Source: Macrolepiota albuminosa (taxonomy: Eukaryota; Basidiomycota; Agaricomycetes; Agaricales; Agaricaceae). Taken from it: a DNA stretch of 64,000 bases. This document shows, one piece after another, positions 23,750-34,591 of the stretch. A program made the translations under genes and the position numbers. The stretch covers positions 1,116,001-1,180,000 of the forward strand of contig JAMWFC010000032.1 in the NCBI GenBank assembly GCA_027475525.1, read 5' to 3'. The notes below the pieces were generated by a model. The model worked only from the letters and a program-made list of their open reading frames with translations. It had not been told where the DNA came from and did not search any database. Every line of letters starts with the position of its first letter. Position 1 is the first letter of the stretch.

Positions 23750-25300
23750 AAGCTTGAAGGCTTGTTTGAAGAGTCCAACTGTACGGGGCTTGGAGTAGTC
23801 TTGTCTGTCGTGTCGTTTGATCACAATGATCAATCTTCAATCTTGTGAGGATAGCTCCTCTGCTTCGATGACAACGCCGAAATCTCTCAAGAATATTGCA
23901 TCAGTCCAGCTCATTTGGGAATACCTCATCCTCAATGGTTGTCCTTGCCACAGCTGAGGAAGACAGATGATGGTGCATCCAGATTGGTTTCAGGGATGAC
24001 ATGCATCCACGGCGTTTGCAGCTCAGGTCGTCTTTTAGGCCGCTCTGCCTCTATACTCTTCTTCATTCGTGAAACTCGGCCTCCCAGTACTATGACCGAT
24101 TCAACATTGCTTGAGTTGTCGCCTATGACTCGAGTGATAACCATTTTTTTTCGAATACGACAAATATCCCGAATGGATCCCATAAATCTCACGACTTGAT
24201 AACGCTTGACGTCCTTCCGTTCCTACCGATGTGCATGAGCCTAAGCTATGAAAAGACTCGTCATGGCAACGCATACGGCGCAGCTTGTTTGATTTTATAA
24301 ATACAAAGGCCAAAGGGACCCTGTCGTTGACACAATTTTCTCTTGTACAGGTTATCTTATCTCTCCAGAATGCTCTTCAGTTTGGTTAGTCCTTTCGCTT
24401 TTCATTCTATTTGTATCTGGACTTAAGACTTTACACACCGTGGCGCCCTTTACTGCGTGTACATCCTCATGACCTCCGACGCAGTCTACATTGACATTCG
24501 AAGCTGTCTATTCAATGGAAGATTATTATCACTTGCAGGAATGGGCCGATAGGAAGACTTAACTAAAGTACATTTTCGCCTCGGGGTAACAATGCTCCTT
24601 GATGCAGTAAGACTTTGCCGCACCTGGGCCTTTCTTCACTGATCAAGGACACGACTCAACAAAGTATTTAAATTCCATTTTGCCGGCCAAACGCGATGGG
24701 TTCGGCTCAGGTGATTGGGGTCGTCACAACTCCTCTTCTATGATTTACTTCCGTTGAGCGGAAGGCTCTGTCTTGAGTATTCTCACGACAATTCGTGTGG
24801 TTGATCCGAGCAAATGAAATCATTTTGGTCGCCCTAGCTTTCGCGCGCGGATCCCAAGAAGGAAGCCGCACTCAAACCGGCACAGGCGAATGTACATACA
24901 TGAAACAGTGCTTAAGAGATAACAACAGCAAATAAAAGAGACAGAGGGACAAGTGGATAGTGATGGGTGGAAGAAGAAATCTAGCTGTAGCCCAAGGAAG
25001 GCAGGACGTATGGCTAACCTAACGAGCTGTGTGAGTGGTGAGGAGAAAGCCAATGTAAGTATTTATGGGGCAGCTCTGCTGCATATACAGATAGAGACAA
25101 TGGGTGAAAAGACTGGCCCACAGTAGACAAAGGTCAGCGTGTGGCGTGCATAGCCTCGATCAAATGCTTTTGTGGGTACAAATTCTTATTTATGGACCAA
25201 TATGTTCAGCTGACGCCCGGTACAGCCTTACCTCAGTTATGGTCACTGACTGGTGTGTTGACCATGGGAAATTTCTACCCTTGTCCATTTTCTCTTCAGT
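23750..25300. other. Intergenic, partly duplicated 3' flank
   Basis: Up to about 23,925 it matches the 3' flank of the 28-kb membrane protein gene in inverted orientation. The rest has small unsupported ORFs on both strands (for example 23,932-24,192 minus, 24,820-25,053 minus) without a domain I can name. The right end is the promoter of the ankyrin gene. Confidence 0.5.
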
Positions 25301-27364
25301 ATGTCTGACTCGACGATTTCTTGCTCAAGCGTCAACGCCAATCCAGACGTCTCTGGTATCGGTGTTCGAACTGCCATTTATGCGCAGAATCTACTCAGTT
25401 TTGTACCAGCACTCTGGGCTCTCAAAGATGGGCGGATCACGCCAACAGAACTCGATGAACTGGAGAAACAATCCACCACTATTCTCATTACGGCCTTCGC
25501 CATCCTTATCTCAACCGTTATACAAGCTCTTAATCACGGCATCTCAAATTATCACGCGTCGATTGTCCTTGACCTCAGCTGGATGAACAACACCAACCTC
25601 TTCATTTACTTCCTACTCTACATCTATCACAGGTTCAACCTCTCTGAGGACGAGTTCAATGAGGAAGTCAAAGCGTCAGCGAGTCATGCCCTTCCAAAAT
25701 ACAGAATCAAGTGGCTTTCCAGGTGGATCTATGAGACAAAGAAAGCCATGCGAAATTCTGTCATCATCATAGGTTCCTCACACCTGTCATTCATGGCTGC
25801 TGTTGGTATCTGGCTCTGGAGCCATCCAGTTGGCTTCGGAGGCTCAAACCTGTGCTCGTTGTCTGCAACTGTATCCATACTAGGCAAAAAAGTTCAGCTG
25901 GGATCAGTTGCATTGCAACGATGGTCTGTTGCGGTTTACAGCACTGTCGCGATTCCAATGCTGAACCTTCTTATTCCTATTACCTTCTTCACCATGCAGT
26001 TCCTGGTATGGAAGCATGTTGTCAAGATATCAGGCAATGTTATGCTCCATTCGACCGTGACAGGATTATGGACTCTTGCCATAATTGATGTTATTATGCT
26101 CGCGGACACAGAAGTGGCTATCAAGAGAAACAGGAAACAATTCCAGCTGGGTGGTGAAGGTCAATGGACATTTGGCCAGACTCTTGCTGTTTTGTTACTT
26201 TTGGTTGCTCTACGTGATCTTATAGAGTCAATCTTAGAGAAACGTGCAAAGCAACTTGATCATCAGCTTCTCGAGGCATCAAAGAATGGGGAGAGAAGAT
26301 CGGTTGAATCTTTATTAAGGCGAGGAGCAAGGTGCAGTAGACTAGGTATGAACTTGATGATTCTTCATCAGTTAACACTGATCTTATCAAATCAGATGCA
26401 TGTATCTGGGGTGCACTTGTACATGACCATTCAGATATTGTTCATTGTCTGTTAGACTATGGGGCAAATCCAAACTCAAAAAGTGAGATGATTACTCACA
26501 CTCAAAGCTTGTGCCGCTAAAACTACTTTTCAGACATTGAAGGCAATTCACTACTTCACTTTTCCATTAAACATGGCTATCTAGGCTGTGTGTGGGCTTT
26601 GCTGGACCACCACGCAAATGTAGATTTCAAAAGTATGATACAAACTACTCATCTAGATTTTATCATGCCAATGCTAGAAATCACAGACAATGAAGGCCTG
26701 TCTCCACTTATTTCTGCAGCTAGAGAAGGCTTTCTAGATATTGTGAAAGTTCTGCTAGAGTATGGTGCATCTGTAAAATCAAAAGGTGGGATATCAATCT
26801 TTTAAATTTTATGCTGCTCATACATCTCAGATTGTTATGACATGTCTCCACTTCACTATGCAGCTGAAAAGGGCTATCTTGACATTGTGAAAATTCTGTT
26901 AGAAAACAATGCAAATGTAAATGTGAAAGGTGGGGATACAAACTCATTGAAACTTTATCCTATTCATGCTAGCATCTCAGATTCTTGTAAAGCAACTCCA
27001 CTTCACATTGCAGCTGAGAAGGGTCATCTTGACATTGTGAAAGTTCTGTTAGGAAACTATGCACGTGTCAATGTTAAAGGTGGGATACAAACTCATTAAA
27101 TTGATTTTACTTATTCCTTATTCCTAACCTTTCAGATGTTTACAAGGCATCTCCACTTCACTTTGCAGCTAAAGAAGGCCACTTGGACATTGTGAAAGTG
27201 TTGTTAGAGTACTATGCAGATGTAAATTTAGCAGGTATGATCTATGGATCGTCAATTCTATTCATTGTCAATTAATGTTTCTTTTAGACAATGATGGTTT
27301 CACAGCATTTGATCTAGCAGAACAAGCAAACCGCAGGGATGTTATTAGGTATTTCTTGAGATAG
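25301..27364 (+). CDS. Multi-helix membrane protein with C-terminal ankyrin repeats
   Basis: Eight exons (25,301-26,345; 26,396-26,482; 26,534-26,632; 26,687-26,785; 26,831-26,929; 26,981-27,079; 27,136-27,234; 27,288-27,364) give 567 residues. Exon 1 encodes about six hydrophobic segments (for example LITAFAILISTVIQAL, LFIYFLLYIYHRF, SFMAAVGIWLWS, LLIPITFFTMQFLVW, LAVLLLLVALRDLI) and the box WTFGQTLAVLLLLV seen in mushroom membrane proteins of unknown role. After a charged linker (KRAKQLDHQLLEASKNGERR) come about seven ankyrin repeats with clear consensus (SPLHYAAEKGYLDIVKILLE). Internal repeats are one exon each, all phase 1. The fusion suggests a membrane-anchored protein-binding scaffold or sensor, which is inference. 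The ankyrin exons are AT-rich and CpG-poor compared with exon 1. A CAG just before the ATG leaves open an extra 5' exon. Confidence 0.8.
26534..27234 (+). repeat. Tandem exon+intron units of the ankyrin gene
   Basis: Five consecutive exons are exactly 99 nt (33 codons, one ankyrin repeat) with phase-1 introns of about 45-56 nt. Three introns start almost alike (GTGGGATATCAATCTT; GTGGGGATACAAACTCATTG; GTGGGATACAAACTCATT) and several end in CATCTCAG or TTTCAG, so the intron was copied with the exon. Unit length is about 150 bp. Similarity is highest among the exons at 26,831, 26,981 and 27,136. Confidence 0.85.
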
Positions 27365-27892
27365 ATGTCAGATATCTACTACACCCCTTAGGCTAGTAAT
27401 TGTTATACAGTTCTTGTATGCCATTCCGTTCTTTATAGTTTATTTAGCTCCACTCTCAGAATATACCCTGGACCCTGTTACACTATCAAGTCCCATCTTT
27501 ACTGTACATACGAAAACAACCAGGTATGTAGTCATCAAGTCTTGATATTGCCTACTTTTATTATCTCGATTGCTGTCTGTATTTCCATTCAATCTGTTTG
27601 TCCTTCTATTCTGTCTCCACCTCTCTCCATTTCCATTTAACTTTGTTCTATTCAATCAATCCTCTAAAAATGCCTTAGAATCATGCTCCAATGCCTTCCA
27701 CTAAAGGGTAGGTGAGCCCCAAGTAGTCTATCATCCAGTCCTGTTTCTTGGCGCCTTAAAAGTCTGGCGATATCACAGCGGCGATGTGAAACTGAGGACT
27801 TGACATTCCATAGACTCGACTGTGCATGTCACTATCAATCCTAAAGCTTATCTGGACACACTTCTGCCAACCATCTTACCGGCCGTGTCATA
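27365..27892. other. Intergenic downstream of ankyrin gene
   Basis: About 530 bp between convergent genes. Pyrimidine-rich stretches are present and no gene is recognised. Confidence 0.55.
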
Positions 27893-28240
27893 AGGTTGGA
27901 ATATGGCACCGCTGGACTAAGACAATATTCTGAGAATATTTATGCATTGTAATGGAAGCAAAATGATATCCCCACGAAGGATGATCATTGTGATTAGACG
28001 GCGCAACTGGATCAATCCCTACTCAAGTCAAGTGCCACTCTTCAAACCAGCTCTCGAACTTTCATGTCTAGGTCGCTGTCTTTTCGGACGGGTTTCCCAG
28101 TATACAGCTGTCGAGGGTACCTAGTCGCGTAAGCGGTGTAAGGCTGTGTCGGTCCCGGTTTCTAGTGGACGCTGCAATCAATGGGGGAGCCGCCGAACCT
28201 AACGTCGAACTCACGGGTGAGTAGCCGGGGAACGGATATG
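27893..28240 (-). repeat. Dispersed inverted repeat partner of 23,597-23,925
   Basis: This segment covers the last codons and the 3' flank of the 28-kb membrane protein gene and matches 23,597-23,925 in opposite orientation. Shared landmarks include ATCACAATGATCA, GGTTTGAAGAGT (GCTTGTTTGAAGAGTCC in the other copy) and TCTCA(A)GAATATTG. I estimate about two thirds identity by eye. The two copies flank the ankyrin gene. Confidence 0.65.
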
Positions 28241-29046
28241 CGCCGGGGCCGCTAAACGCAGGGTTCACAGGTGCCGTTTGTGAGCCCTTGTTGGTGCTAA
28301 GCTTGCCCTGGTACCGCGTCTCTGGCGTCGGCGGAAAGTGCACACGCTTCCCGGACGCTGCCCCGGCAGACCTATCGGAGAAGTTGAATGCACGCGGATC
28401 AGAAGGGCTATCAGCGCCGGGGGTGTGCAGGTACCCTGCTGGCGTCTCGGGAAACGAGGTAGGCGGGCCTGGTGAATTTGTCGTTTTCGGGATATATGTG
28501 AAGGGGGGGAGTGGGTAGCCTGCTGGTGAGCGGTAGTCAAAGCTTGTGACGTAGGTCGTTGGAGGCCCTTGAACCTGTGAGGGTTCGATTTGGTAAACAG
28601 AAGCGATAGCATCTCGTCGGTCCTTCTCCTGAGCTCTTCGTCTGCGTATGCAAAAGCAAATGCTTAATGATACCAAGATTGATATTACTACGATCGAGAG
28701 TTCAGTAAGCTAGCTCCGATCACAACATGGAAGACATACAGAGGGATCCGCCTAGGAAAATGGCGATTTGAGTACCAGCAGGCAAGCGCTGTGTACATTG
28801 CCACAACTCATCACTGAGAATTCCGAACTATATAGTAAACAGTCTATCCTCGTTGACGCCAGCATTACTCACAGTGTGGTATAGCAAACCTGATCAGCCG
28901 CAACTCCCGGAATCGTGCCTATGCTCCATACTAATGCAACGGTTCCACCTACAACTCGAAGACCTAGGTATGCATGCACCCAACCTTAGTATTCCATCCG
29001 ACCCTGAGTCCAAAACCTACTCACTTGAGCCCGAATTCGGTGTCAT
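28068..29046 (-). CDS. Small single-pass membrane protein with proline-rich tail
   Basis: Four exons (29,046-29,025; 28,963-28,873; 28,813-28,740; 28,687-28,068) join in frame to 268 residues. The order is a short N-terminus with a hydrophobic stretch that could be a signal peptide (GGTVALVWSIGTIPGVAA), a small ectodomain with two Cys (DQVCYTTLDELWQCTQRL), one membrane helix (FLGGSLLISILVSLSICFC), a basic stop-transfer RRRR, and a cytosolic tail of about 190 residues rich in Pro, Ser, Gly and Tyr (PPTTYVTSFDYRSPAGYPLP; PFTYIPKTTNSPGPPTSF). I do not recognise a named family. The layout resembles small surface receptors or anchors with a disordered tail. A dead fragment of a paralogue lies at 23.6 kb in the opposite orientation. 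Confidence 0.72.
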
Positions 29047-29548
29047 CGTATCGATTAGAATGACTTCACAATATCTAAAAAGATCAACTTTCCAGAAATT
29101 CGTCTAACGATAGACCAGTCCGAAGAACCCGCACAGCAGGACTTCTTGTGGATTCGGATGGTTTAGAAGGGGGGTGAGATCAACTCGCAAGAGATTCATC
29201 ACGGCCAAGGCGGCAAAATATATGTATCGTCAGATTTGCCTCCCTTGATGGAGACTGTCTCTGACACAAGTGGACAACTTTGATGATGATTGATGATGGC
29301 TACGCGGATAGTTACACAGACGTGCAACGCCGAACACATCCGACTTGGCACAATTACAAGATAGTGGTAGGTCATCGAGACACGCAAGTTACACTCAATT
29401 GTTTGATGCCATAATGATCAAAGTGTCTTGACGTACGCTGAACCACTGGTGAAGTCTACCATATTCTGTTTTTTTGTTCTTAATGGTTGACAATATCTAC
29501 CAAGAATACTCATACAACAATCTTTACTTTGCACTGCCAAGTACACAC
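29047..29548. other. Intergenic between membrane protein gene and p47/Shp1
   Basis: About 500 bp holding the promoter of the 28-kb gene and the 3' end of p47/Shp1, both on the minus strand. No other gene seen. Confidence 0.6.
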
Positions 29549-31068
29549 CTACGCCCACCGCTGTACAACAACGCTATTAGCAAGGCTCGCAGCTTCTATG
29601 GTGACATCCAAATCATCCAAGGTGCGATTTGGGAACGTTGTTCCAATCGTATAAGGTCGTGTCATATTCTCTGGGCGTGCGCTAAAAAAAGCCATTAGTT
29701 TGATAGTCATGAGGCTATCACGAACCAAGGTGACGTACGCATTGATGAAATTTCTCAAGTCACTGACTTTGTGTGTCAAGTTCATGCGACACATCATCCT
29801 GAAAATCCTTCAACGAAGGTTGCAACATCCAAATCAACTGAATAAAGTACCTTGTCCCATCCGCCAAGCGAATCTGCACACTGGTGGTAGGCAATGATTG
29901 GTCGACTTCAAATCGCGTAGTAACACTCTGTCGCTCCCCGACGGCGGTCGAGGTCCGTTGAGAAGAAGTCGGGAATTGTCCTGGCATTGGAGTTGAATCA
30001 TTAGACGACCTTGCAACCGAAACCTCGGGTACTGGTGCACCAAGGCGGTGACCAGAACCAGAGAAGGCTCGAGATCCCTGAGGCGGGACGTAGGCCTCGT
30101 GTGTTCTCTGTGAAATGCGAATATCCACAGGCTGTCCCACGCGGAGGTTGAGGATGTGGGGTGGAGCTTGCCTGAGCAAGTATTGTAGGGTTGTCCGTGG
30201 CAGAAGAAAGAAACGTACCCGGAGCGCAGTTGGTCAAGCAACTCAGCGTGTTCAGGATTGTCGTAGTGCATCAGGGGTCCATCTTCTATAGAGAACCCAT
30301 TGCTCCACAATGTCAAATGGCGAACAGCAGGTGCTTCGTCTTCTATGGGACTAGTCATTAATCCGAGTAATTGTGAGTTGCTGCCTGTACAAACCAGACA
30401 ACGCATCGGGATCTGGAATAAACGCGCTTTCTACTTCATCGCTTCCAAGTCTATTACCTCCACCGCGGAAGGGCCCTGAAGGAGGAGACACATCCCTTCG
30501 TGTACCACCTCTAATTACAAGATGTAAGTAACCAAGAAATGTTGCTCTGAAAGACGTACTGTGCAGCAAGGCGTAGAAGGTCGCGAACTAAATCACCTCC
30601 TGGCATTCGGGACCGATTATCTGGATTTTGAATCGAGAGACCACTGTCGTGGTGAAGTTCAGGTGCAGTTGTTCCCAATCATCATGACTATGCTTACCTG
30701 CGTTCACCACCAGCAAACCACGATTCTCCCCTGCTCGGGTCATCTTCATCGGAATCATCGTCGTCTTGGCCTCCACCAAAACCCCCAAAACTAGGCCCGG
30801 CACCGCCACCCTGCGAGTTAAGCCCACTGATTGTTCCAAATCGTGAGCCACTACGACTGTTGTTATCCCCACTGTTTCTTAATGAGATCGTACGAAGTTA
30901 ATTCTTCCCTTCTCGGGACAAAGATGGATCGACATACCCCGACCAGTTGCCTATACGTCCTACCCGAGGGGCCTGAGTTGGTCTCGCCCATGAAGCAGGC
31001 AAAGGTTCGGCGGCACCACCTCCTAGAGAACGTCCTCCAGTCGTATTACTATTGTCGCCGTCAGACAT
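29549..31068 (-). CDS. p47/Shp1-type SEP-UBX cofactor of Cdc48/p97
   Basis: A multi-exon minus-strand gene starting MSDGDNSNTTGGRSLGGG at 31,068. Successive exons give a Gly/Asp-rich linker (GGFGGGQDDDDSDEDD), the motif SIQNPDNRSRMPGGDLVRDL, the SEP domain (RHLTLWSNGFSIEDGPLM; HYDNPEHAELLDQLRSGQAP; NLRVGQPVDIRISQRTHEAY), then the UBX domain (SVQIRLADGTR; HTVGDVRNFINA; SARPENMTRPYTIGTTFPNR; IEAASLANSVVVQRWA). This order defines p47/Shp1/Ubx proteins, which recruit Cdc48 for membrane fusion, ubiquitin-dependent degradation and PP1 control. An N-terminal UBA domain is not visible, so this version starts with the linker. Introns are about 45-70 nt and at least seven exons are needed. All parts I checked keep frame. 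A 139-codon plus-strand ORF at 31,052 overlaps the start and is not supported. Confidence 0.88.
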
Positions 31069-33129
31069 GAATGATCAAAAGATACAAAGGAGATCGAGTG
31101 ACGCGTCTTCTCAAACTAAACGCATTGTTGTGGATGATGGCTCCAGCCAAACAAGAAGCATGAGCAGGGACGCCCTCTCTAGCGTCCGCCCTCGCCGAGC
31201 TGCCGTCAATCCCAAGCCCGACGTCCACGTCAGCCTCAGACAAGCTCCTCGGTCAGTGCAACTTCACTCCGACAAAATCCTTTTGGATAGAACATGCCAT
31301 TTGCGCAATGACTGCTTATTGGCCATACCGGATCACTTACAGGCTATACCATTCTCAGGAATCTCAGGAGAGCTTCTAGCTAGCGACAAGGTCTTAAATG
31401 CTTTTGAGGTCCCAGATCGCTGCTACCATGACCTAGAAAACGCCGGCCATACCCTGTGTGGAACTGGGTGAGCATGCATACATCTCATTGTATCGTCTGA
31501 GCCTGAGCCAGAGGCAACTTGACCCAGACATCTTTGGGTTGAACGACGACAATATCCATTATGAGAGAGTCTCGCGTTTCCACGTCAAGTTACCAGGACT
31601 TAGACGTTATCTGCGAATGAGTCGAGTCGGACATTGACCTAACATTCATACCATTCGGATTCGCAAAACAAGCATTATTTACTCAAACCTCAGCCAACGA
31701 CAGTCTCGCATCTATTAACATACTTCTATCTAGTGATCCTGATACGTACCGAACAAGCTCAGAGGTAAATTTTTTTTATCCATTATCGTGACTGAAGCGC
31801 TACGCGCCTATGTTACACGGTACATCGGAAGTAGCTACTTGTACAAGAGCCATGGAATGAAACACCCCCCCCCCGCGTACGCGGATAATAAGTGAGCCGG
31901 TGCGTCCAAGCGCCGTTTTAGACCACGCCCCCTAGGTAGAAACCTGAGAAACCACGGGAGATACTTTGCGTTTGGTGAGCGACAAATGCCTGCCTGTGAG
32001 GGTGGGCGGAGAGGGATGAGCAGCAGGGCCGCGTACCCAACCAATGCTGGAAGTGAATAGTAAGTCAGTAGTCATGGTGGGCTCACATTTTTCATGTGTC
32101 AGTCAAGGCTTGTCCTTCCATTCATGAGCCAAAAACCACTCACTCAACGGTTGACTAACCAAAGTCTGAATTATAAGACGGTGACTGTTCTGTAAATACT
32201 ATTGACACGATACCTCAAGAAGTCTGCGAACAAAGGTGCTTATGTAAAGTTTCCGAAAGTTGACACTACGCCACATACCAATAATGGATGCAAATCCTTG
32301 ATTGAAGATTACGAGATATGGACCAGAAGTGAACAAACAGTTCATCCAAAAGTCACGGTTAATAACAACTCATAGGGATACAGTGAGGAGTGTGTAACAG
32401 GATGAATCTTGAAGAAACTCCCAAGGAAACAGTATGGCGTAAATCCATACGACAGGCGAATTCACTCTACAATAACGCAAGCATAGTACTCAGCAATGGA
32501 TCAGAGAGAACTGAGGATGCACAAGAAACCGGTATATCGATTTCGTTTAAAATCACACAGAACTCGACGTAGATACTAGGTGTGGCACCAATACAATATT
32601 TTTGAAAAATCAAGATAGTAAGAAAAAAAATGATGGAATGGAAGTGGATTTTATGACGAGTGGACAGGAAGAGAAAGTACGCGGCAGCACGGGATAAACT
32701 TGAAGAGGAAGGGACAGGAGAACTGACATCCATGATATATTATTATTGTCAGAAAAAGCGACGGTAGCACGAGAGCGAGAACAGGACTAGAAAAGTGAAG
32801 TGACGGCGAGGATGGGTCCATAAAATCTTGCAAAAATAACGAGTAGATACTATCTATGTTATATGCATACCTTTAGTGATAAATAAGGAAGATAGGCGAT
32901 AGACGTTGAGTGGTGACACAATGACGGGTGGAGCAGACGCGACGTCATACGCTCTTGTACTTCAGAATGATGTGTACTTTCGTATGTAATGTGTCGCCAC
33001 GAGAGGAAATCCAGAAGAATGACAAAAGGTCATGTAAACGTTGCGCCGACAATGGGGATAGAGGATGGCCTGGGAGGGACGAGTGGCGCATGAGGTAGCA
33101 TGGAGAGGTGGATCTGACTGATTCCCTGT
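31069..33129. other. Intergenic, no gene recognised
   Basis: About 2 kb between the p47/Shp1 start and the HMG-box gene end. It holds a C homopolymer of about 12 bases near 31,870 and short ORFs on both strands without domains. The left edge is the p47/Shp1 promoter. Confidence 0.5.
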
Positions 33130-34427
33130 TTAGTCAACAGCATATCTCTCCGTCGCCGCCGTGGCGGCGACAGTAGCCCAAGCACTCTGAAGCCCTCGGT
33201 CGATGTCCATAATATCGGCAAAGTTATTCCAGACGGTGCTTGGGGTTTTACCTCCATTTGGGTCAACAGTGTGATTGAAAAACGCATGTTCGAGGCCGAT
33301 GGTGTTGGCGTTTGTGAAGCCGCGATTGATATATTCGGAATATCCGAAGTTGGCTTCATAGGCTCTACTTGCTTTATCGGCGACGTCAACCTCGGTCATC
33401 TGCTTTTGCAGATCATTCGCTCCATGTGTGTGGGAGGGTTGGTATAGTGCGTGGTCTGCATAAAGCTGACCTTCGTAAACGACGTTGTATCCTCCCTGCA
33501 TCTGGCCACTGCCGACTGTCTGGTAGGCATTCACTTGGGATGCGGCAAACGGCTGCATGGCAGTATGACTCGCGTAAGGTTGGTAATGTTGGCCATAATA
33601 ATTCATTGGCTGTGCTTCATGATTCAACATCCTCATATCGAAAGTATCAGAAGACTGGGAATGATCGTGAGCGACGAATATGTACACGCAGTAGAACTTA
33701 CAAATATGGGATCATTATAGAAGGCGTGGACGGAATCGGCGACGGCGTGTTGATCGCTGGAGGTTATGGCAGGACCTAGCGGCACGACATTGTCGGAGGC
33801 AATGGCGTGCTGATTTTCGAGGGCCGGTGCAGAACTAAGCGCGATGCCATTGTCGGCAATAGTAGATTGTTCGACGGGGGCTACTCCAAAGCCGAGTCCG
33901 GCACCGTTGTCGACGCCGTATTGATCGTAAGGGACCATGGCAGAAACGAGCCCAGAATCACTGGAAACCGACATCAGGTTGTAGGTCTCGGGCCATTCAC
34001 TTCCTGATACGTGCACGTTGGTGGCCTGGGTGCGTGTGAGGTTAACGGTGGAGGTCAAAGCTGCCTTTGCTTTCGTTGTCCGCCTCGGCTTCGTGACACT
34101 GCACTTTGCCTTTTTGGACTGCTGCTTATCGCCTGATCCCCTCGGCCTGGGTCGGTACCTGTAATCAGGATGAAGCGCAAGGAGCTCCAACATCTTCTCT
34201 TTTGCGAGTCGTTCAAAGTGTCTTATTACCTCGTCGGGTTCACTTCGCCACTGCTGAGAAATTATCTTGGATATTTTCGGCAGATCAGATTTTTCGCCCG
34301 GATGCGCTAGGATATACTCCTTTTGTTTGACTATCCGGTAGATTACCCATGCATTTGGGGGTCGTTTTATATGCGATTTCCGGGCAGTGGCCTCGACAAA
34401 GCGCTCAGCAGGTGGAGAAGCAGGCAT
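33130..34427 (-). CDS. HMG-box transcription factor, paralogue 1
   Basis: Two exons (34,427-33,702; 33,654-33,130) with a 47-nt intron give 416 residues. Residues about 20-90 form an HMG box of the MATA/Sox sequence-specific type: HIKRPPNAWVIYR, ISKIISQQWRSEPDEVIRHF, LALHPDYRYRPRPRGSGDK, followed by a basic KKAKCSVTKPRRTTKAKA tail. The rest is Gln/Tyr/Asn-rich without a known domain, ending with a conserved patch WNNFADIMDIDRGLQSAW. Family members bind AT-rich DNA with bending and in fungi control mating and development. The paralogue at 53,268 has the same intron position and phase, a related C-terminal patch and a nearly identical promoter block. Both ATGs sit about 100 bp after that block, which supports the start. 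Confidence 0.88.
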
Positions 34428-34525
34428 GTTGGCGTCGAAAAATGTAGAGATTTTCGTTAGATGTGCGGTAGACGAGCAAAGGGGATGCAGGAGAATGCGA
34501 TGGCGCGGGATGTTGGTAGTGGTTT

Positions 34526-34591
34526 AAGTAACAATCGAGTGGCCAGAGTTGAAATACCGCTTTGCACGTGGCCCTATATACATCCTGGCCA
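34526..34591 (-). promoter_or_regulatory. Shared 66-bp promoter block upstream of HMG paralogue 1
   Basis: Read on the minus strand, this block aligns without gaps to 53,101-53,166 upstream of HMG paralogue 2, with 59 of 66 bases identical by my count. It holds TGGCCAGGATG, a TATATA element, the E-box CCACGTG, and then an uninterrupted identical 33-bp run starting GGTATTTCAACTCTGGCC. It ends 98 bp before the ATG at 34,427. TGGCCA occurs twice, about 45 bp apart. Confidence 0.85.

Noticed and set aside
25104..25586. 160-codon ORF overlapping the start of the ankyrin gene
   Set aside because: Different frame from the well-supported membrane domain, with no recognisable content.
23597..28240. 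Composite transposon bounded by the inverted copies
   Set aside because: The arms match gene 3' ends and flanks, are strongly diverged, and no transposase or target-site duplication was seen.
31052..31471. 139-codon plus-strand ORF at the p47/Shp1 start
   Set aside because: It overlaps the well-supported minus-strand start codon region of p47/Shp1 and has no recognisable domain.
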